NCBI GenBank assembly: GCA_000828075.3
Contig: JXCB02000039.1
Coordinates: 328,890 to 392,889, forward strand
DNA length: 64,000 nt
Reading direction: 5' to 3'
DNA from: Tolypothrix campylonemoides VB511288
Lineage (GTDB): Bacteria > Cyanobacteriota > Cyanobacteriia > Cyanobacteriales > Nostocaceae
Shown piece after piece: positions 7,443-15,950 of this stretch (positions are counted from its first letter, which is position 1; each line of letters starts with the position of its first letter). Both the position numbers and the translations under genes were made by a program. The notes beneath the pieces are model-generated. The model saw only the letters and a list, made by a program, of their open reading frames with translations, was not told the DNA's origin and searched no databases.

Positions 7443-8624
7443 ATGAAACTATTTACCGAATACCCAGAAAAAGACGAAACCAAATATTGCGCTCTCATGA
7501 GCGAGCTAGTTAAAAAGAATATGGACAATCTTTACGGAGGTGAGAAGAAAAAAATTGCAAAGAGAGATACCCACTCTAAAACCCACGCAGCTGTTCAAGG
7601 AACTCTAGAAATCTTTGACTTTGATGAAGCAGCAATTAAGCAGGAATTGAGCAAACGCACCTCATTAACTGAAGCTCAACTTAATGCCATTTCCTTAAAA
7701 CAAGGTTTATTTGCAAAACCGAAACAATATCCGGTTTGGCTACGATTTGCTAGTGGTGCGTTTTCAGTAAAGAATGATTATGAAGGAGATACGCGCTCCA
7801 TGGCTCTAAAAGTCATAGGGGTAGAAGGAGAACGACTACCGCAAAGTCACGAGTTCCACACCCAAGATATTATTGTCCACAATACCGAACTCTTTTTTAT
7901 TAGAACCATCAAAGACTTCCACAGCTTTTTTACGGCGATTTATCGAGCAGGGCTGTCTCCGGTTCTTAAATTGTTGGTGCTTTTATGGCTAAAGTTGCAT
8001 CCCTACGAAGCAACACTTCTCAAAACCAGTTTCAAACGGTTTCCTAAGACTTTGCTTATAGAACGCTATTGGAGTGCTTCAGCGTATTCTTTGGGACTCA
8101 AATCTGATTTTGACCCATCCCAACCAGGTCGAGTTCCTGTGGAATATCCGGCTGTGATTAAATATCGATTTACTCCAGTTTCCAGTCAACCACCTCATCA
8201 ACCGCTTCCTTTAGAGTCTAGACCAGAAAGTGAGCTTGAGCGTGCCAAAGCCTCAGGTGCAAAGGACAACTACTACCGAGAGGATATCATTCAAGCTTTA
8301 GCAAAGCCTGATGCTGAATATTGTTGGGATTTTCAAATCCAATTTCAAACTAGCCCAGAAATGTCCATTGATGATGCTACTATTGTTTGGAATGAAGAGG
8401 AATCGCCCTTCTTTACAGTTGGTCGTCTGACAGTTAAGCATCAAAAAGTTTATTCTCCCGAAGAAAATGACTTTGGGGAAGATCTCAGTTTTTCTCCTGG
8501 GAATGGTCTAGCAGTGCATCGTCCTGTCGGTGCGATCAATCGGTTACGCAGTATTGTTTATCCTATCGTTGCTAATAACCGTCACGAAAAACGAGGAGTC
8601 AAATACCAGGAACCAACTGCCTGA
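7443..8624 (+). CDS. Catalase-related heme protein (fatty acid hydroperoxide lyase type)
   Basis: 393 aa, belonging to the short catalase-related family rather than true catalases. THAAVQG (distal His48), VWLRFASG (Arg101) and HNTELFF (Asn147) follow the catalase distal-heme pattern. LIERYWS (Tyr209) aligns with the axial Tyr, though the Arg usually four residues before it is Leu by my alignment. The C-terminus NRLRSIVYPIVANNRHEK is typical for SrpA/catalase-related proteins. Next to a COX-like 10S-dioxygenase, the established Nostoc partner is a 10S-hydroperoxide lyase cutting the hydroperoxide into short-chain products. The specific activity here is inferred from pairing. A partial duplicate survives at 1928-2002. 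Confidence 0.85.
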   Translation: MKLFTEYPEKDETKYCALMSELVKKNMDNLYGGEKKKIAKRDTHSKTHAAVQGTLEIFDFDEAAIKQELSKRTSLTEAQLNAISLKQGLFAKPKQYPVWLRFASGAFSVKNDYEGDTRSMALKVIGVEGERLPQSHEFHTQDIIVHNTELFFIRTIKDFHSFFTAIYRAGLSPVLKLLVLLWLKLHPYEATLLKTSFKRFPKTLLIERYWSASAYSLGLKSDFDPSQPGRVPVEYPAVIKYRFTPVSSQPPHQPLPLESRPESELERAKASGAKDNYYREDIIQALAKPDAEYCWDFQIQFQTSPEMSIDDATIVWNEEESPFFTVGRLTVKHQKVYSPEENDFGEDLSFSPGNGLAVHRPVGAINRLRSIVYPIVANNRHEKRGVKYQEPTA

Positions 8625-8660
8625 CTTTTCACCATAAGTGACAATGTATTGACCTTCTTC

Positions 8661-8693
8661 AGATCCCCGACTTCTTAAAGAAGTCGGGGATCT
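8661..8693. repeat. 33-bp perfect palindrome, dispersed copy 1
   Basis: AGATCCCCGACTTCTT, one central base, then its exact complement. It is embedded in ~60 bp (CTTCTTC before, GTTTGTTCACAAAT after) that recurs at 15001 and, inverted, at 20027. The right flank ends in a GACTGCTATAG motif resembling the TIR of the elements at 19991 and 37276. Confidence 0.8.
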
Positions 8694-8836
8694 TGTTTGT
8701 TCACAAATTATTTAAGACTGCTATAGCTATGAACAGTTCAATTTACAGTGGAAAATTGAAAAAAAGTCTTCAATGTAGCGGTTCTCAGTTGAGTGCAATA
8801 CGTTAAGAAATAAGAACCACAGATGGACGAGGCAGT

Positions 8837-9075
8837 GCGTTGCGGTGAGACAGCCCTGCAGGAGGGTTTCCCTCCGTAGGGGACTGCGTTCGCCCTTGGC
8901 GTGCCGTTCGCGTAGCGTGTCCGAAGGACATAGGCATACCCGAAGGGGGGTTCCCCCCGTTGTAAGCCCTATGCCTTCGGCACGGCTGCGCCGAACGGGC
9001 ACGCTACGCGTTGGCACAAGCCTCCGCAGGACTTACGCGAAGCGTCTCCGAAGGAGATAGCAACTGCCGTACAGA
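8837..9075. repeat. GC-rich island of tandem mini-hairpins
   Basis: A chain of short palindromes with 2-4-nt loops: GGAGGGTTTCCCTCC, GTCCGAAGGAC, GGGGGGTTCCCCCC, GCCTTCGGC, CTCCGAAGGAG. GC content is far above the neighbourhood. Open frames here (8727-9017, 8845-9060) encode only Arg/Ser/Pro-rich repeat translations and are not genes. The same modules recur at 13840, 22945, 32820, 37430, 41100 and 58370. Confidence 0.8.
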
Positions 9076-9180
9076 TGGACACAGATAAATCTGTACTTCA
9101 TCCAAACGAGAAGCGCTATAGTTCTCAAATGCGAGAATGTTTCAATTACAGCAGAATTCAGCACTCAGAAGTCAGAAGTC

Positions 9181-9267
9181 ATACCAATTCAAAATTCAAA
9201 ATTAAAAAAGCCAGATATAACAAGGGTTTGGGAGTGGTGTCGCATTCTTTTTTCAAATTCGTATCAG
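9181..9267. repeat. Degenerate MITE remnant
   Basis: ATACCAATTCAAAATTC at the left and TGTCGCATTCTTTTTTCAAA...CGTAT at the right resemble the element at 2022-2099. The left half has been overwritten by an AATTCAAA heptamer-type repeat. Confidence 0.45.
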
Positions 9268-9284
9268 AAGTAAAAAGGGCTTGA

Positions 9285-10122
9285 TGTCTGGCTTTTAGAC
9301 AACAACGTTGTACTTAGTTTACTTGCAATATGCTGTAACTTTAATCTGAGCGAAGAAAGAACTTAGTACTTCAGAATAAAAAACTAACTATATAACCCTG
9401 CAACGTAGATTCCCTAACGCGCGCTTATGAGGATGTGTGCATTCTTATTAACAGAATTTGCTGTTGATAAGATTCCACGTTGACAGTCACAAGGGATAAA
9501 GTACCGAAATTTTACCGATACTACTGAGCTACTGACAGAAACAGAAGACCACAATATTTTAAAGCCGAAAATACAAATAATAGTATTTTCATAAATTTCA
9601 AATATTGGTTTCCTATAAGCTAAAACTTCCCGCACCTCTACCCCAAAAAAAGTTTTACTTTTCCTGAAAGTCTTAATAATTGGTACTTCATCTTTTTGAG
9701 TACATTATTAATTCACACAAATCAATGCAATTGATAGCGTGAGATACTGAATTGTATGAAAAATTGATTTAGAGTTAGACTCAAAGTCGCAAATTGTCTG
9801 TACATTAAAGCAAAATGAGACAAAAAGCTACAGAGAAATATTAAATTAATATTTCGCTTCATTGATTTGAGTCTACCAACTTCCGTTGCATTGGCTATCT
9901 CTAACTATTTTATTCATAGTTTCCTTTATGTATGCAGTCTAAAGGAATACTTAATTGATAAAAATTGAGATTGCCAAAATGTGTAAGCTGCAAGTGGGAG
10001 TGGGGCAGTACTTTCATTTGATATCAAATTTGAAGACTACCCAGGGCTAAGAAACTTAGGGAATTATCTATGAGCTCTTAGAAATTAGCAATGCTCATAT
10101 TTTGGCACTTGGGGAAACTAAC
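9285..10122. other. AT-rich intergenic region upstream of nifJ
   Basis: No gene, RNA or repeat that I can support. It presumably holds the nifJ promoter. I looked for an NtcA box (GTA-N8-TAC) and found no exact match. Confidence 0.5.
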
Positions 10123-10128
10123 AGGAGG
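10123..10128 (+). promoter_or_regulatory. Ribosome-binding site that sets the nifJ start
   Basis: AGGAGG ends four bases before the ATG at 10133 and one base before the ATG at 10130. This favours MNKTFATIDGNEAVA as the N-terminus over the longer open frame from 10091. Confidence 0.75.
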
Positions 10129-10132
10129 AATG

Positions 10133-13100
10133 ATGAACAAAACCTTTGCAACGATAGATGGGAATGAGGCTGTTGCCCGCGTTGCTTACCGCCTAAATGA
10201 AGTGATTGCCATTTATCCCATCACCCCCTCATCGTCAATGAGTGAATGGTCAGATACTTGGTCATCTGAAAGTCGTCCCAACATTTGGGGTACCGTTCCA
10301 AGTGTGGTTGAAATGCAAAGTGAAGGGGGAGCAGCAGCAGCGGTGCATGGGGCATTGCAAACGGGTTGTCTCACTACGACTTTCACATCATCCCAAGGAT
10401 TGCTGTTGATGATTCCCAACCTGTATAAAATTGCAGGTGAACTCACCAGTGCCGTTATTCACGTTGCAGCTCGCTCGCTTGCTACCCACGCCCTGTCTAT
10501 TTTTGGCGACCATAGTGACGTCATGGCAGCCCGTGCAACTGGCTTTGCCTTGTTGTGTTCCGCTTCAGTACAGGAAAGCCATGACTTCGCCCTGATTGCT
10601 CAAGCAGCCACCCTTAAGGCGCGGGTGCCATTTATGCACTTTTTTGATGGCTTTCGCACCTCTCATGAAATTCAGAAAGTTCAACTACTGGAAGATAGCG
10701 ACTTGCGATCGCTCATTGATGATGAATTAGTCTTTGCCCACCGCGATCGCGCTTTAACCCCAGATCATCCAGTTTTGCGGGGAACCGCCCAAAACCCTGA
10801 TGTTTATTTCCAGGAACGCGAAAGCATTAATCCCTATTACAACGCTTGTCCCGACATTGTCCAACAGGTTATGGATCAATTCGGGGAACGCACAGGACGA
10901 CATTACCGCATCTTTGAATACCATGGAGTCCCAGATGCAGAACGGGTTATCATACTGATGGGTTCCGGGTGTGAGACTGTCCATGAAACAGTAGATTACC
11001 TCAACGCCCATGGAGAAAAAGTTGGTGTTGTCAAAGTCAGGCTATACCGTCCTTTTGATGTCAAAAGGTTTGTGGAAGTTCTACCAGCCACTGTGAAAGC
11101 AATAGCTGTCCTTGACCGCACCAAAGAACCTGGTAGCGTAGGTGAACCCCTATATCTGGATATAGTTACTGCTCTCCACGAATTTTCGGATGGCAGAGGT
11201 AGTGGTAGAATTTCACCCTTTCCTAAAGTCATCAGTGGTCGTTACGGTCTTTCCTCCAAAGAATTTACCCCAGCAATGGTGCAGGCGGTTTTTGCAAACC
11301 TTGCTCAGGCAAAACCGAAAAATCACTTTACCATAGGTATCAATGACGACGTTAGTCACACTTCCTTGACATTTGACCCCAACTTCTCCATAGAACCGGA
11401 TAACGTTGTACGGGCAATGTTCTATGGGTTAGGCTCCGATGGTACAGTTGGTGCAAACAAAAACTCAATCAAGATTATTGGTGAAGAAACCGACAACTAC
11501 GCCCAAGGCTACTTTGTCTACGACTCCAAAAAATCCGGTTCGATCACCGTTTCGCACTTGCGCTTCGGTTCACAACCAATTCGTTCAACTTACCTGATTG
11601 ACCAAGCAAACTTTATTGGTTGTCATCAGTGGGTATTCTTAGAACGCATAGATGTATTGAAAGCTGCTGTTATTGGGGCAACATTTCTGCTTAACAGTCC
11701 TTACAATGCTGATACTGTTTGGGAATATCTCCCAGTAGAAGTTCAGAAGCAAATTATTAACAAGCAACTCAAATTTTACGTCATCGATGCCAATCAGGTT
11801 GCTCGTGAAAGTGGCATGGGCAGCAGGATTAACACGATAATGCAAGTATGCTTTTTTGCCTTAGCCGGTGTCTTGCCACAAGAAGAAGCGATCGCCAAAA
11901 TCAAACAAGCAATCGAAAAAACTTACGGCAAAAAAGGCGCGGAAGTCGTCCGCAAGAACTTGGAAGCTGTAGATAGAACTTTAGATAATTTGCATAAAGT
12001 CGAAGTAGACACGACGAAGATAAACCAGACAAAGTGGATAACTCCCTCACTCCCTCACTCCCTCACTCCCTCACTCCCTCATTCCCAATTCCCCGTAAGT
12101 GCGCCCGAATTTGTCCGGGAAGTCCTGGGCAAAATCATGTCATGGCAAGGGGATGAATTGCCCGTGAGTGCCTTACCTGCAGATGGCACTTTTCCTACAG
12201 GGACTGCCAAGTGGGAAAAACGCAATGTCGCACAAGAAATTCCTGTTTGGGACGCTGATGTCTGCGTACAGTGCAACAAGTGTGTTATGGTTTGCCCTCA
12301 CGCAGCCATCCGTAGTAAGGTTTATCAGGCGGGTGAACTAGCTAACGCCCCAGCAACTTTTAAGTCAGTTCCCGCTAAAGATAAAGACTTTGCCGAACAG
12401 AAATTTACCATTCAAGTTGCCCCAGAAGACTGCACAGGATGCAGTATCTGTGTAGATGTTTGCCCTGCTAAGAATAAATCCCAGCCAGAACGCAAGGCAA
12501 TTAACATGGAACCACAGTTGCCCTTGCGCAAGCAAGAGCGCGAAAACTGGAATTTTTTCTTAAGTTTGCCAAACCCTGACCGCCAGGCACTTAAAATAAA
12601 CCAAATTCGCCAACAACAACTGCAAGAACCTTTGTTTGAATTCTCCGGTGCTTGTGGTGGTTGTGGCGAGACGCCATATCTCAAATTGCTCACACAATTG
12701 TTTGGCGATCGCGCCATTATTGCCAACGCCACAGGTTGTTCTTCAATCTACGGTGGAAACCTACCGACAACGCCTTGGACAACGAACGCCGAAGGAAAAG
12801 GTCCCGCATGGTCTAATAGTTTATTTGAAGATAACGCCGAATTTGGTTTTGGTTTCCGCCTCTCCTTAGATAAGCAAGCCGAATTCGCTGCTGAACTTCT
12901 GGAAAAATTAAGCGCTGAAATTGGCGATGATAACCTTGTTGAGTCTATCCTAAATGCCCAACAAAACACCGAAGCAGATATTTACGAACAACGCCAACGG
13001 ATTGAGCTGTTAAAACACCGATTAGATAAAATCCTTGCTGATATAGAACTTTCGGATGCAACGTCTCTACAGAATAACAATCTAAAATCTAAAATTCAAA

Positions 13101-13792
13101 ATCTTAAATCAATTGCTGATTACTTAGTTAAGAAAAGTGTCTGGATTGTTGGCGGTGACGGTTGGGCATATGATATTGACTTTGGTGGACTTGACCATGT
13201 GCTTGCCAGTGGTCGCAACGTCAACATCTTGGTTATGGACACAGAGGTATATTCTAACACAGGCGGTCAATCCTCCAAAGCCACCCCACGAGCAGCAGTT
13301 GCTAAGTTTGCCGCCAGTGGCAAGCCAGCAGGCAAAAAAGACTTGGGACTCATTGCCATGACTTACGGTAATGTCTACGTAGCGAGTGTAGCGCTTGGTG
13401 CCAGAGATGAACATACCCTCAAGGCATTTCTAGAAGCAGAAGCTTACAACGGACCATCACTTATTATTGCTTACAGCCATTGCATTGCTCACGGTATCAA
13501 CATGACAACAGCGATGAGTCACCAGAAAGCTTTGGTAGATTCAGGTCGTTGGTTGCTGTATCGGTATAACCCTGAGTTACAAAAAGAGGGTAAGAATCCT
13601 TTGCAGTTGGATATGCGATCGCCCAAGCAAACAGTAGAACAGTCGATGTACCAAGAAAATCGCTTCAAAATGCTCACCAAGAGCAAACCCCCCCTTGCTC
13701 AGCGCCTGTTGGAAGCAGCGCAAGCCGAAGTAGATGCTCGTTGGCAGATGTACGAGTATTTGGCGGCGCGTAAACTGGCAGAGAGAGAGTAA
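10133..13792 (+). CDS. nifJ: Pyruvate:flavodoxin/ferredoxin oxidoreductase
   Basis: 1219 aa from ATG 10133, slightly longer than the usual ~1190-1200. It oxidises pyruvate and CoA to acetyl-CoA and CO2, reducing flavodoxin or ferredoxin, for example for nitrogenase or under iron limitation. Visible parts: N-terminal pyruvate-binding domain (YPITPSS, MQSEGGAAAAVHGALQTG), domain II, the two-[4Fe-4S] domain (CVQCNKCVMVCP and CTGCSICVDVCP), and the thiamine diphosphate domain (CGGCGETPYLK, ATGCSSIYGGN, GDGWAYDIDFGG, SNTGGQ). Two low-complexity insertions account for the extra length: an octamer-encoded TPSLPHSL repeat near residue 640, and QNNNLKSKIQNLKS near residue 985 from an AT-rich heptamer. 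Both are in frame, so the gene is probably functional. Confidence 0.95.
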   Translation: MNKTFATIDGNEAVARVAYRLNEVIAIYPITPSSSMSEWSDTWSSESRPNIWGTVPSVVEMQSEGGAAAAVHGALQTGCLTTTFTSSQGLLLMIPNLYKIAGELTSAVIHVAARSLATHALSIFGDHSDVMAARATGFALLCSASVQESHDFALIAQAATLKARVPFMHFFDGFRTSHEIQKVQLLEDSDLRSLIDDELVFAHRDRALTPDHPVLRGTAQNPDVYFQERESINPYYNACPDIVQQVMDQFGERTGRHYRIFEYHGVPDAERVIILMGSGCETVHETVDYLNAHGEKVGVVKVRLYRPFDVKRFVEVLPATVKAIAVLDRTKEPGSVGEPLYLDIVTALHEFSDGRGSGRISPFPKVISGRYGLSSKEFTPAMVQAVFANLAQAKPKNHFTIGINDDVSHTSLTFDPNFSIEPDNVVRAMFYGLGSDGTVGANKNSIKIIGEETDNYAQGYFVYDSKKSGSITVSHLRFGSQPIRSTYLIDQANFIGCHQWVFLERIDVLKAAVIGATFLLNSPYNADTVWEYLPVEVQKQIINKQLKFYVIDANQVARESGMGSRINTIMQVCFFALAGVLPQEEAIAKIKQAIEKTYGKKGAEVVRKNLEAVDRTLDNLHKVEVDTTKINQTKWITPSLPHSLTPSLPHSQFPVSAPEFVREVLGKIMSWQGDELPVSALPADGTFPTGTAKWEKRNVAQEIPVWDADVCVQCNKCVMVCPHAAIRSKVYQAGELANAPATFKSVPAKDKDFAEQKFTIQVAPEDCTGCSICVDVCPAKNKSQPERKAINMEPQLPLRKQERENWNFFLSLPNPDRQALKINQIRQQQLQEPLFEFSGACGGCGETPYLKLLTQLFGDRAIIANATGCSSIYGGNLPTTPWTTNAEGKGPAWSNSLFEDNAEFGFGFRLSLDKQAEFAAELLEKLSAEIGDDNLVESILNAQQNTEADIYEQRQRIELLKHRLDKILADIELSDATSLQNNNLKSKIQNLKSIADYLVKKSVWIVGGDGWAYDIDFGGLDHVLASGRNVNILVMDTEVYSNTGGQSSKATPRAAVAKFAASGKPAGKKDLGLIAMTYGNVYVASVALGARDEHTLKAFLEAEAYNGPSLIIAYSHCIAHGINMTTAMSHQKALVDSGRWLLYRYNPELQKEGKNPLQLDMRSPKQTVEQSMYQENRFKMLTKSKPPLAQRLLEAAQAEVDARWQMYEYLAARKLAERE
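12041..12080 (+). repeat. Octamer tandem repeat (ACTCCCTC x5) inside nifJ
   Basis: Five perfect ACTCCCTC copies followed by a degenerate sixth. Three octamers equal eight codons, so the insert encodes the 8-residue period TPSLPHSL. The same octamer on the other strand (GAGTGAGG) lies inside the GT39 gene at ~59343-59390 and in the 62090-62118 spacer. Confidence 0.9.
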
Positions 13793-13839
13793 AGACTAGA
13801 AAAACTCTCTTCTTCTTTCTCTGTGTCAACGGACACTTT

Positions 13840-14040
13840 CCAAGGGCGGGGGGAACCCCCCTTCGGGTATGCCTATGGCTAACGCCACGGCTATCGCCGT
13901 TAGCGCAGCTCCTCCGGAGGAGGCACGGCACGCTACGCGTTCGCATGATTGCGTGCGCTTTGCGCTTACGCCAGTTGCCTGGGTCGGGAAACCCTCCTGC
14001 AGCAGGTTGTCGTCACCGCACGGAAGTGTCCTCCTCTGCG
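13840..14040. repeat. GC-rich mini-hairpin island downstream of nifJ
   Basis: Modules include GGGGGGAACCCCCC, GGCTAACGCC/GGCGATAGCC-type inversions, CTCCTCCGGAGGAG and GGGAAACCC. It fills the gap between the convergent nifJ and methyltransferase genes and has no coding content. Confidence 0.75.
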
Positions 14041-14065
14041 CCTCTGTGGTTCGTTTATTCGCTCT

Positions 14066-14938
14066 TCACGCTTTCCTAGCTACAATTCCATACATCAGTG
14101 GCAAATTTGGTACATCCTCAGGCGGAAACATCCGACATCCGGCGGCTTCCCACATCCGTTCAAACAGCTTGCAGGCATTGGCGTAAGGGTACTCTTTCAA
14201 AACCTCCAGAGTCAGCCCAGCTTGCAACAGCGCCGTGACCATATCACCAATACCCCATTGAAACTCATGGGAACGGTGGGGGTTGCGAAAATTCTCAATA
14301 CCAGTTTCATAGCCCCAAGGAGCCAAGCTTGTACCAGATTCTGCCACATAATCGCTTATACCGTCTTCCCAAGTCAGGTACTTTCCCTCACTAAAGTAAG
14401 AAAACTTGTGGCTCCAATCTTTATCAAACATCATAGCCACAGGATGGAAGTCCACTATAACGAAGCGTCCACCAGGCTTGAGAACACCTGCAATTCCCTT
14501 AGCCCAAATGTTTAAATTAGATATCCAACAAACTGCACCATAAGACGAGAAAGCAATATCAAATTGCTCGCGTCGCTTTGCTGTCTCTTCGAGCCAATCA
14601 AACACATCTGCACGATAAAAGGACGCTGGAATTCCAGATTCTTGTGAGAGTTTTTTCGCAAAGGCGATCGCCTCATCACTTATATCCATGCCAGTGACAA
14701 TAGCACCCAATCGCGCCAAACTTAGAGTATCTTGCCCAGCGTTGCACTGAAGATGAACCAAAGATAAGCCAGCAATATCTCCTAAAAGTTCTTTCTCTTC
14801 AGGAAACAGAGTGCTTCCTCCCAAACGAAAAAACTTCGCCTGATCACCCTTATGGCTATTATGTGCCTTGGTAGCTTCATTCCAAGACAAACGGTTTTCT
14901 TCGTGAAGGTCTTTTCTTAAGGGAGAAGTTGCCATCAT
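14066..14938 (-). CDS. Class I SAM-dependent methyltransferase
   Basis: 290 aa. Motif I region LVHLQCNAGQDTLSLARLGAIVTGMDIS (SAM-binding glycine region then the acidic GMDIS), a DIAFSSYGAV segment at motif IV, and GVLKPGGRFVIVDFHP as post-motif. These define a Rossmann-fold methyltransferase of the Methyltransf_11/25 type. The N-terminal ENRLSWNEATKAHNSH is seen in many cyanobacterial and other members. Substrate unknown. It is convergent with nifJ and stands alone; the next upstream genes are a small membrane protein and an SUI1-like factor on the same strand. Confidence 0.85.
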   Translation of the reverse strand: MMATSPLRKDLHEENRLSWNEATKAHNSHKGDQAKFFRLGGSTLFPEEKELLGDIAGLSLVHLQCNAGQDTLSLARLGAIVTGMDISDEAIAFAKKLSQESGIPASFYRADVFDWLEETAKRREQFDIAFSSYGAVCWISNLNIWAKGIAGVLKPGGRFVIVDFHPVAMMFDKDWSHKFSYFSEGKYLTWEDGISDYVAESGTSLAPWGYETGIENFRNPHRSHEFQWGIGDMVTALLQAGLTLEVLKEYPYANACKLFERMWEAAGCRMFPPEDVPNLPLMYGIVARKA

Positions 14939-15000
14939 CTTGCACCAATTTTATAGCAATTCTAAACCATTGTGAAATTCTCTCTTCTCTTGGCTTCTTC

Positions 15001-15033
15001 AGATCCCCGACTTCTTAAAGAAGTCGGGGATCT
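15001..15033. repeat. 33-bp perfect palindrome, dispersed copy 2
   Basis: Identical to 8661-8693, again preceded by CTTCTTC and followed by TTGTTTGTTTACAAAT. It sits just upstream of the methyltransferase start. Confidence 0.8.
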
Positions 15034-15170
15034 TGTTTGTTTACAAATCATTTAAATTGCAAAAAAGGTGAGCATTGCCCACCCTACTTTCAATATTCAA
15101 AGCCAAAAAATTGGCTTTTTTCTTCGCTTTTCTTGCTTATTTTACTTTTTTCAGTTTATTAACTATAAAC

Positions 15171-15329
15171 TCACTTTCTAGCAATTACCCACACTGCATG
15201 AACAATGCCAGGAATATAACCAAAAAGTGTCAAAAGTATATTAATCCAAAAGTCTATACCAATACCAACTTGCAAAAATACTCCTAAAGGTGGTAGAAAA
15301 ATAGCACAAATTATTCTAACTAAATCCAT
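15171..15329 (-). CDS. Pmp3/YqaE family small membrane protein
   Basis: 52 aa, too short for a routine ORF cut-off: MDLVRIICAIFLPPLGVFLQ...IPGIVHAVWVIARK. The sequence has two hydrophobic helices and the family hallmarks ICAIFLPPLGVF and LTLFGYIPGIVHA. Proteins of the Pmp3/UPF0057 family are proteolipids linked to membrane potential and salt or cold stress in plants and fungi; the bacterial function is uncertain. An AGGAGG sits six to seven bases before the ATG, supporting the start. It is a single gene between the methyltransferase and SUI1-like genes. Confidence 0.9.
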   Translation of the reverse strand: MDLVRIICAIFLPPLGVFLQVGIGIDFWINILLTLFGYIPGIVHAVWVIARK

Positions 15330-15434
15330 CGCTCCCTCCTATAGATATCAAAACGAGCAGGATTTTTGTACTTATTAAAGATAACATTTATGTTTTCAAG
15401 CAGCAGATTTCTGGTGTTCGGTAAACTGCACTCC

Positions 15435-15806
15435 CTAACCACCACTAATTTTTGCTTTGTAACCTAGCTTGAGCAAAATCTCCAAAATTTTCTGCTTCTG
15501 GTCGCCTTGAATTTCAATTTCGTTGTCTTTTAGTGTACCACCTGTACCGCACTGAGTTTTCAACTGCTTCAGTAACGCTTGCAAGGTTTCTGGTTTGGCT
15601 TGAAAGCCAGTAATCACAGTTACAGTTTTCCCTTTGCGTCCAGCGCGGGTAGCTTGCACGCGCACATTTTGCTGTTGAGGGGGTAGTTCTTGTATTGGTC
15701 TTTCTAGGGCAGGGGATGTTGGTCTTTGTAGGGCGGCGGAGTTATCATTGCCAAATTCCCGGTACACAAGACGGTTTTGAGAAGATTTGGGATTGGATGA
15801 AGACAT
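15435..15806 (-). CDS. SUI1/eIF1-like translation factor (YciH family)
   Basis: 123 aa. The C-terminal ~80 residues match the SUI1/eIF1 fold: VRVQATRAGRKGKTVTVITGF, then LLKQLKTQCGTGGTLKDNEIEIQGDQ, then ILEILLKLGYKAKISGG. The first ~45 residues are a variable Ser/Gln/Pro-rich region. Bacterial YciH proteins are thought to help discriminate initiation complexes or inhibit translation under stress. ATG start at 15806. Confident family call, function from family. Confidence 0.9.
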   Translation of the reverse strand: MSSSNPKSSQNRLVYREFGNDNSAALQRPTSPALERPIQELPPQQQNVRVQATRAGRKGKTVTVITGFQAKPETLQALLKQLKTQCGTGGTLKDNEIEIQGDQKQKILEILLKLGYKAKISGG

Positions 15807-15950
15807 AAATTTAATTTAACGAAGCACAAGAGATGCTGAGAACTCAAGGGAGAGAGAGTTATATATAATTATGGTCGTTATGTCATTCTAGCTTGTCCAT
15901 GACTACTACTCCCGTACCTTGGATAAGTTCTATGTAGGAGGAAAACTCTA

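Noticed and set aside
8727-9060. Arg/Ser/Pro-rich open frames on both strands
   Set aside because: Translations of the GC-rich mini-hairpin island; similar frames arise at every island (13674, 37463, 58229, 58471).
9285-10122. NtcA or other regulator box upstream of nifJ
   Set aside because: A near match GTACCGAAATTTTAC has the wrong spacing for GTA-N8-TAC; not supportable.
13949-14515. 188-codon plus-strand open frame
   Set aside because: Antisense to the methyltransferase gene at 14066-14938, which has clear motifs.
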